NCBI GenBank assembly: GCA_032433765.1
Contig: JAVIAB010000092.1
Span: forward strand, 106,756,279-106,820,278
Source: Megaustenia siamemsis
Taxonomy: Eukaryota; Mollusca; Gastropoda; Stylommatophora; Ariophantidae
DNA: 64,000 bases
Direction: 5' to 3'
Positions 58,390 through 64,000 of this stretch are shown here, piece after piece. Positions within the stretch are counted from its first letter, which is position 1, and every line of letters begins with the position of its first letter. The position numbers and the translations under genes are program-made. The notes beneath the pieces are model-generated. The model searched no databases. It saw only the letters and a program-made list of their open reading frames with translations, and was not told the DNA's origin.

Positions 58390-59330
58390 TACATAAATCT
58401 CAGTTAGTGATCATAATATAAACAACCCGAAATATGCTGACGACACTGTCTTAATCGCTAAGAGTGATAATGAGTTACAGAAAATGATTTACGTTTATGC
58501 TAATGTAAATTTGAAAGCAGGCCTTAAACTCAATAGAAAAAAAACAGACGTGATGGTTGCTTCAAAGGAAAAGACATCACTTCATAGGCCAGTTAAGTTA
58601 ACAACCTAAAACACCGTCAAGTAAACCAAATAACTTTCAGCGATGTTAACATCAGAAGGGAGGTTTGCTACACAGGCGTGGTAGGAAAAAGTTTCATCTC
58701 CGTCAATGGAGATAAGGGAGATAGCTCAGTGGTTTGTGTACTGGACTACCAAAGTCAAGAGGTCGGGTTCGATCCTAATCGACGGGATTCACGTTCACAC
58801 AGCCTTATATGAGTACTGAATTTTTTTTTCAGGGAAAGTAAAGCGGCACGGGCGTAATACCAACTACATTACCCCAAAAATGATGTGCCGAAGGTCTGCA
58901 AAAATTATTATCACTAACACCATATTCCCTATGTGCCACTTGTCGTGATGTGGCTCTTTACTTTCTTTTTTTTTAACAATGGATATAAGGAAAACAGTTC
59001 TTTAGTGTTTTATAGAGTGAGTCTTTAATACGGAAATGAGTCCTTGTTGATTAGAAAACAGCGAAGAAAAACAATTGGTTCCATAGAAATGTGGTTTTAC
59101 TGGAGAAATAATTATAGTGCTAGGACAGCTAAACGCCGTAACGAAGTTCTGAGTGAGGACAGAGCAAAGACAACATTCAAAAAATCACTATTTTTGAATA
59201 TGTAATGAGAAAGGAACGACTTGAGTATATTGTGACAACTGGAAAGTTTGAGAGAGGAAGAGAAAGATGGGTAAGAATAAGAGAACCATTTAATTTTAAG
59301 AGATATCGTTCCACTACAACAAATAAAAGT
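58390..59330 (+). mobile_element. LINE family A, RT fragment split by a SINE
   Basis: KYADDTVLIAKSDNELQKMI (motif C YADD intact) and LKLNRKKTDVMVASKEKTS match 16.6 kb. After the SINE at 58718-58976 the sequence resumes with MDIRKTVL-like and later 3' modules to about 59330, with stops. Confidence 0.8.
58718..58976 (+). mobile_element. SINE family A, nested in LINE A, 14-bp TSD
   Basis: CAATGGAGATAAGG (58704-58717) and CAATGGATATAAGG (58977-58990) flank it, with one mismatch. The first part of the head is short (GAGATAGCTCAGTGGTTTGT); B box GGGTTCGATCC present; the tail is CTTTACTTTC followed by T-runs. Confidence 0.9.
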
Positions 59331-59575
59331 GTCAATTTTGAGATGTCGTTCCACTACAACAGATAAAAGTGTCAATTTTCTATCATTAGTAAATGTTGCG
59401 TTAGGGATCTCTCATTAAGTTAATGCTGACGAAAGAAACATTTCAAATTTGAATTAATGTTAATTTGCGTCTTTCTAGTTTTAAATATTTAGAATTCTAC
59501 CACGTATGTTATTACACTTTGAGTTTTAGCTTCCTCAATATCAAATCCATAATGTCCATTACCGAACTGGAACAT
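59331..59575. other. no gene seen
   Basis: The GATGTCGTTCCACTACAACA block near 59340-59375 nearly repeats 59302-59338. Confidence 0.4.
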
Positions 59576-59755
59576 TCGAGCGACGAAGAGATATAGAGGG
59601 AAGCAAAGAGAAAAGATACCAGACAGCTTAAGAGAATGACTTGGCAGAACGTTAACAACCGAAATGATAAATAACTGTCGAGATTGAAAGTTGTGGCGAG
59701 ACATTATCACCTGCACCAGCAGGCACGGTACTTGATGATGATGATGATACCAAAT
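59576..59755 (+). mobile_element. LINE family A, extreme 3' end
   Basis: GACGAAGAGATATAGAGGGA through GAGACATTATCACCTGCACC and a (GAT)n tail at 59732-59748, matching 6.55-6.71 kb. Confidence 0.8.
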
Positions 59756-60534
59756 CTAGAATAGCTGTGTCTTGAACTGTTTTATTTGTGTTTACGAAAT
59801 GACAAAATGAGTGAGTCAACTAAAAAATTAGTGACAAACAGCCGTGATAAATAAAGGAATATTTTCTGACAGTTTCCATTTTTGGCTTCACCAGAAAATG
59901 TAATTTTACAAAAATGTCCTTGACCTTCTGTATCAGTGGTGCTTGTGGAGGTAAAATCAAAGCCAACAATAAATTTACTATCCTTGGCTGTGAGATATAC
60001 ACGAGAAAGAATGGCAGCAATATTGTCGTGTTTGTTTAGTTAAAGGACGGACTATTTCCCCAACAATAACATTAATTCAAAAATGAAACTTTCACTTCTC
60101 CCATTCAAGCTTGGCGTAGACAATCATTTCCAAGTAATATTTCTGAAATGAATAATGTAATATGTAAATAAAACACGAGCAAAAAGACATCTATCGTCCC
60201 TCTATCTATCGTTAACGGGCGACTAGTTTCATTTATAAAAAGCTTTACATTAGCATGGTGTGCCTTGTTTAGTTCTTGGAAGATAATAAATTTAGATAAA
60301 ATCCCAAATGGAAACCTTAGCTTTAACATTTATCTTCTTTTGCACAGAATATTTTCACCATTAGCCTTGTGCATTAATAATTACTGAATATTGATATTGC
60401 AAAAGAGAGTTGGTTACTTAAAACAATATTTTAACTTCATGACAGCTAATAACTCACTTTTGCATTATAAAACAACACACACACATATGTATGTTCGTCA
60501 TTCCCTAACTCTAGGCGTACTGAATTTACAGACT
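59756..60534. other. intron 1 sequence, no gene seen
   Basis: Nothing recognisable. Confidence 0.45.
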
Positions 60535-60800
60535 TCGCCAACAATCTCCATTTCTATCTTCGGTCATTCATTGACAGCGCAAAATCAATTCCTTTCCGTT
60601 CTTTGATGTTATCTTCCCATCTCTATTTCTCGCCCCATTCACGGTTCCTTCTGTGTGGTCTTTGCTAGACCAGACGGTTGAGATACACGGCCAAATTATT
60701 TACTTGTATACTTCTTCATAATGGTCTAAAGATTATCATCTACTCCCGTTGATTGTTGTATCTTTTTGCGAACTCTTTCATTTGTGATGTGATCTAAATA
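60535..60800 (-). mobile_element. LINE 3' end (decayed)
   Basis: The minus translation includes DHITNERVRKKIQQSTGVDD, a WPCIST-like region aligned with the family's KWYGHVTR segment, SGLAKTTQ and a REIEMGR-like stretch. This is the order seen in a widespread marine-invertebrate LINE 3' end. Confidence 0.6.
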
Positions 60801-60967
60801 ACAAATAGCAAAAATCTTACATCTCAATGGCTTGTATTTTCTATAAATGTTTATTTAACAAAGTAGTCAGAGGTAAACACATTAAAACAGCAATCAATAT
60901 AATTGTTTTACGAACAGCGGGGACGATCAAAACAGGTTATGAGCTCTGTTGTTCAGTAGATAGATCC

Positions 60968-61354
60968 GTAGGACTCGAGATGAAATTTGCGGTTTGTCGA
61001 ATCTATCGATGTTTTATGTCTCAAAAGTAAATGAAGAAAAACAAAAAAGAAAGCACGTGCAAGTCTGTATAATTAATAAATGGATGCCATTAATACAATA
61101 AATGATTAATTGAAAATTTATGTCAAAAATGGCGAGATCAAAACAAACTGGACGTATTAAAAATAAATTTAAAACGTTTTTAAATCTAGCCATTTTTGAC
61201 ATAAATTTTCAAGTAATTATTTATTTTATCAATGGCATCCATTTATTAATTATACATACTTTCACGTGTTTTCTTCTTCGTTTTTCCTCATTCACTTATA
61301 AGACATAAAACATCGACAGATTCAACGAACCGCATATTTCATCTTGAGTCCTAC
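60968..61354. repeat. foldback element: 166-bp inverted arms, 55-bp spacer
   Basis: 60968-61133 (GTAGGACTCGAGATGAAATT to ATGTCAAAAATGGC) is the reverse complement of 61189-61354 with roughly 85% agreement by eye. The mirror-image small frames (61014-61202 minus and 61120-61308 plus, both starting MSKMAR) arise from this symmetry. It may be a MITE or other hairpin-forming repeat. It lies in intron 1 of the nAChR gene and would be transcribed. Confidence 0.9.
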
Positions 61355-61539
61355 ATAGATCCTCACGTACACGAGAGCATAGTTTCAACATACGAGGGAG
61401 TATGATTAAGATAAGCCATTAATATAATGAGAGGAGACACAATGAAAAATGATAATACAAGTAATATTTGTCAACCTTATTTTTGCATTGAACAAATAAA
61501 TGAGGAAGATATAGCCTCGTGAGAAATAAAAACTATGGC

Positions 61540-61745
61540 GTCTGTGCCCGTAAATTCTGTTACCGTCTGTACATTTTTTGGAGTAGAATAGTCAGTATTA
61601 CGCCAGAGCTGCCTTTCACTTCCAGAAAACAATAATTCCTTCATTTCAGACTTGGTGAACTTAGAAGTTGTCGATCAGGATCGAACGTGAGCTCTTGTCT
61701 TCAGTAAAGTAGTACATTAACCACTACTCTACTGTGGCTGAAAGG
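61540..61745 (-). mobile_element. diverged SINE, family A-related
   Basis: GTCAGTATTACGCCAGAGCT, GACTTGGTGAACTTAGAAGT and GATCAGGATCGAACGTGAGC follow the SINE A order. The head is decayed (ACCACTACTCTACTGTGGCT). Confidence 0.65.
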
Positions 61746-62089
61746 ACGGAAGTGAAGTGTCGGCCATTTTTTATTAAAGTGGGATATAGCTACCCACATG
61801 TTTTCAGCAATCATTGATCTAACCTCTGACTGAGAAGACGATCAAAGGTCAGATGGTTCGACCATCACCATCTATAGTAGTAAGCCTGAGTAACAAGGGA
61901 AAGAAAAGAAAGCTGAAAGGAAAACCACGAAATCCTCAACTGGTATGACGATTTCAACTTTGCGAGAAGGGCTGGTTATGAGGGGAAAGATAACATCAGC
62001 CTTATAAACCTGTTATAGCTGAAAAGGTCACGCGGGTAAGGGTGTTTGGGATATCCCTTTTGTCTTCAGGGCTACTTCTATAGATATCA
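61746..62089. other. intron 1 sequence, no gene seen
   Basis: Nothing recognisable. Confidence 0.4.
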
Positions 62090-62395
62090 ATCTCTGTAGT
62101 TGAGAAAACCACCTCACTAGCTATCGACGTTCGGACAAACTGTGTTCGATTCCCGCTGGAAGCAGTTTGTGAATTGTACTCATGATTCGAAAAATCGTGG
62201 TCGACTCAGCCGCTGATAGAAATGGGTTATAGGGTAGCACCCTGGGAAGGGGAGGAATGGCGCCTCATTCGTGTATTGCGATGCTTGAGGCGACACTAGA
62301 CAGGGGTCTCCGAACACTTCGTAGAGGCGGCCGAATACATATAGACCCACGTGCTAAGACGCCTGATTGAAGTCTCGTACCTTTACCCTGCAACG
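62090..62395 (+). mobile_element. SINE family C
   Basis: GTAGTTGAGAAAACCACCTC, B box TGTGTTCGATTCCCGC, body, GGCGGCCGAATACATATAGA and a second B-box-like TGATTGAAGTCTCG. Matches the 34.6-kb copy along its length. Confidence 0.85.
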
Positions 62396-62615
62396 GCATA
62401 AACCCTAAGTAGTTAACTAATATTTTGACTCTGGACATAAATCTAGTTTCCAACGATGATTCAAATCGTGAATACTCATAGTCAGGCACTTCATATTTTC
62501 AGTATAGTGTAACACAGTACAGTACAAATGTATTTGCCAAGAAACGTTCACTGAAAGCAGTAAATAATACTAACGAAACAAGTAAGTGAATATTAGTTCT
62601 AAGAGTTAAAATTAC

Positions 62616-62799
62616 CTGAAACCCGTCGTAAGACCAGGATGCAAACTGCATAGAACAGTTCTGTGCGTCAAATGGGAAGTAACGAACGTTGATGGAGCAT
62701 GAACTCTTGAAGATAACCATGGAGAACCACGTGACATTACCATCGTTGCTGACTATCAGGTTGGATGATATGGATGACTCGTAAGTGGAAACATCCGCG
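62616..62799 (-). CDS. nAChR subunit exon: Cys-loop and loop B
   Basis: The acceptor TTTGTTTATGTCAG is followed by C GCG GAT GTT (entering in phase 2). The reading [20 protein letters not shown] continues into [14 protein letters not shown] and the Cys-loop [15 protein letters not shown], with exactly 13 residues between the cysteines and the FPFD motif. It ends [10 protein letters not shown], where Trp is the loop B residue of the agonist site. N-glycosylation sequons NVT and NCS are present. Donor: CAG then GTAATT at 62615. Phase 0 at the 3' end fits the 51.7-kb exon. Confidence 0.96.
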
Positions 62800-64000
62800 C
62801 TGACATAAACAAATATGACAAGGTAGGATGATCTTATGGCTTTGTATCATTATAAAATGTGTGGTTGATACTTATTGCATTTAGTATAAACACAATTACA
62901 AATAATTGCCAGTAAAGATATAAGGGGAAAATATTAAGTAATTTATTTGTCTTAGTTAAAGAGCAACCATTAATTCCCCAGACGCTGTATTTGTGTCTAA
63001 TTAGCAAAGTATGAAATACAATTATTAATGATGTTTAGCAGAAAATCGTGCAAAAGTAATATGTGTTTTTATTAGACTATAAATAAAACTAATAATAATC
63101 TTATAAAACAGAACAAAACAAATGAAAGTGTATGTACCATTAATTCTTTTAGTAATTTGTGCCTTTTTAAATAGTAGGGCATACAACAAACTACCTTTAA
63201 ACCTGCGTCATAATAAAATATCTTAATTAAAGGTTTACGTCTGTAAAGTGCGTGAATAATTATATAAATTAGCCTTACGCAGAAGGTTTTGACCTTTCAA
63301 CACCTTTTCATAAAACTATGAAATAATGATTAAGACTGAATAAAAATGGTTAAAATGTGTTAAATGTAAAAAGCATTAGATTAAAAACGAGACAAAAATT
63401 AATTTTTTCTCATTAAAAATGAAAAAAAAATTAATTAAAATGGTGCAACGCCTGAAAAATATGAAAAAAATAATCGGTGTTGTCCAGTTCAAACGGAACG
63501 TATAGTCAGATTATCTAAAATAAAATAGACAGCAACAGGAATACATGGGCAATGAGAAAAATGCAGAAGATTAAAATGGGTTTATATTATCAAGGAGTGA
63601 ATTGAAGAATTGAATATGGTAGACCAACTGTTTTATTAATGTTTTGGCTTCCGTTTATACCTTGTTGTCATGGATACGAAAAACGTGGCCAGAGGAAGAA
63701 CTGAACTGTTTGCACGAGAGACAATACACCTACACACATTCTCTGTTATGTTAATATCATCATGTTACATTCTGCACATCCGTAGGTGATTTTCTAAAAG
63801 ACAACAGAGAACTTCATAGAAGACTCACTGCACGCTCACCGTTGCATGGCCTATATCTATAAGTTATACCAGTGGGCTACTGGTAAAATATCGATGTATG
63901 AATGCTAACTTTACTTCTTGTATTTTTAATACAAGAAATATGTATGAGTAACATCATCTATTGAGTTATATTTCCGCAGTCTGTCACGTCTGTTAAATCA
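62800..64000. other. intron sequence upstream of the first nAChR exon seen
   Basis: AT-rich, no exon with the preceding nAChR motif (WxPDIxLYN) on the minus strand and no recognisable repeat. The N-terminal exons must lie beyond 64000. Confidence 0.5.

Larger units (their letters stand above)
24735..62799 (-). other. nicotinic acetylcholine receptor alpha-type subunit gene, C-terminal five exons
   Basis: Span of the five exons annotated separately. The junctions are phase 0, 0, 1 and 0, and every junction keeps the frame. The encoded C-terminal 370 residues run from the outer beta sheet of the ligand-binding domain to the stop. Roughly the first 130-150 residues, including the signal peptide, must lie in exons upstream of 64 kb. 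The subunit would sit in the plasma membrane as part of a pentameric acetylcholine-gated cation channel. The adjacent CysCys in loop C marks an alpha-type (principal-face) subunit. Glu at -1' and 20' of M2 fits cation selectivity rather than the anion-selective molluscan nAChRs. The exact orthology group cannot be settled from sequence inspection. Confidence 0.93.

Noticed and set aside
61014..61308. Two similar small frames on opposite strands, both beginning MSKMAR, as a gene pair.
   Set aside because: They are mirror products of the foldback arms.

Overview
The window is animal nuclear DNA: AT-rich, with long introns carrying GT-AG splice signals, tRNA-derived SINEs, many decayed LINEs, a Penelope-like element and long minisatellites. 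The one host gene that can be assembled is a nicotinic acetylcholine receptor subunit. The other host-like coding piece is a broken EGF/galactose-binding-like protein of a kind common in molluscs. Together these suggest a mollusc, perhaps a gastropod; that assignment is inference.

The main gene is on the minus strand and fills 24.7-62.8 kb. Five exons (62616-62799, 51603-51758, 46107-46305, 43905-44095, 24735-25118) join in frame and give the C-terminal 370 residues of an alpha-type, Cys-loop, cation-selective nAChR subunit. They cover the Cys-loop, loop B, the loop C vicinal cysteines, M1-M4 and the stop codon. The N-terminal exons lie beyond 64 kb. The introns are about 10.9, 5.3, 2.0 and 18.8 kb and are packed with repeats.

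Region by region: 0-4.3 kb has a SINE with target-site duplication, the EGF/galactose-binding pseudogene and a minisatellite. 4.7-5.8 kb is a Penelope-like remnant with inverted arms, a GIY-YIG endonuclease frame and hammerhead-like motifs. 6-24 kb is a nested mosaic of LINE and SINE fragments. 25-28 kb is a 33-bp minisatellite with an 890-bp higher-order duplication, just upstream of the last nAChR exon. 28-43 kb is intron 4 of the receptor gene, with LINEs, SINEs and further minisatellites, including a LINE inserted into a 28-bp array. 43-63 kb holds the other nAChR exons and repeats, including a 56-bp minisatellite derived from a LINE 3' end and a 166-bp-arm foldback.

Nothing prokaryotic, no CRISPR array and no convincing functional tRNA or rRNA gene was seen. 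The candidates for something unusual are architectural: minisatellites born from LINE coding sequence, arrays that supply repeated splice-site-like motifs in the 18.8-kb intron, a frame-breaking candidate exon, the foldback in an intron, and a SINE with two tRNA-like promoter regions. No complete new enzymatic or defence system was found.
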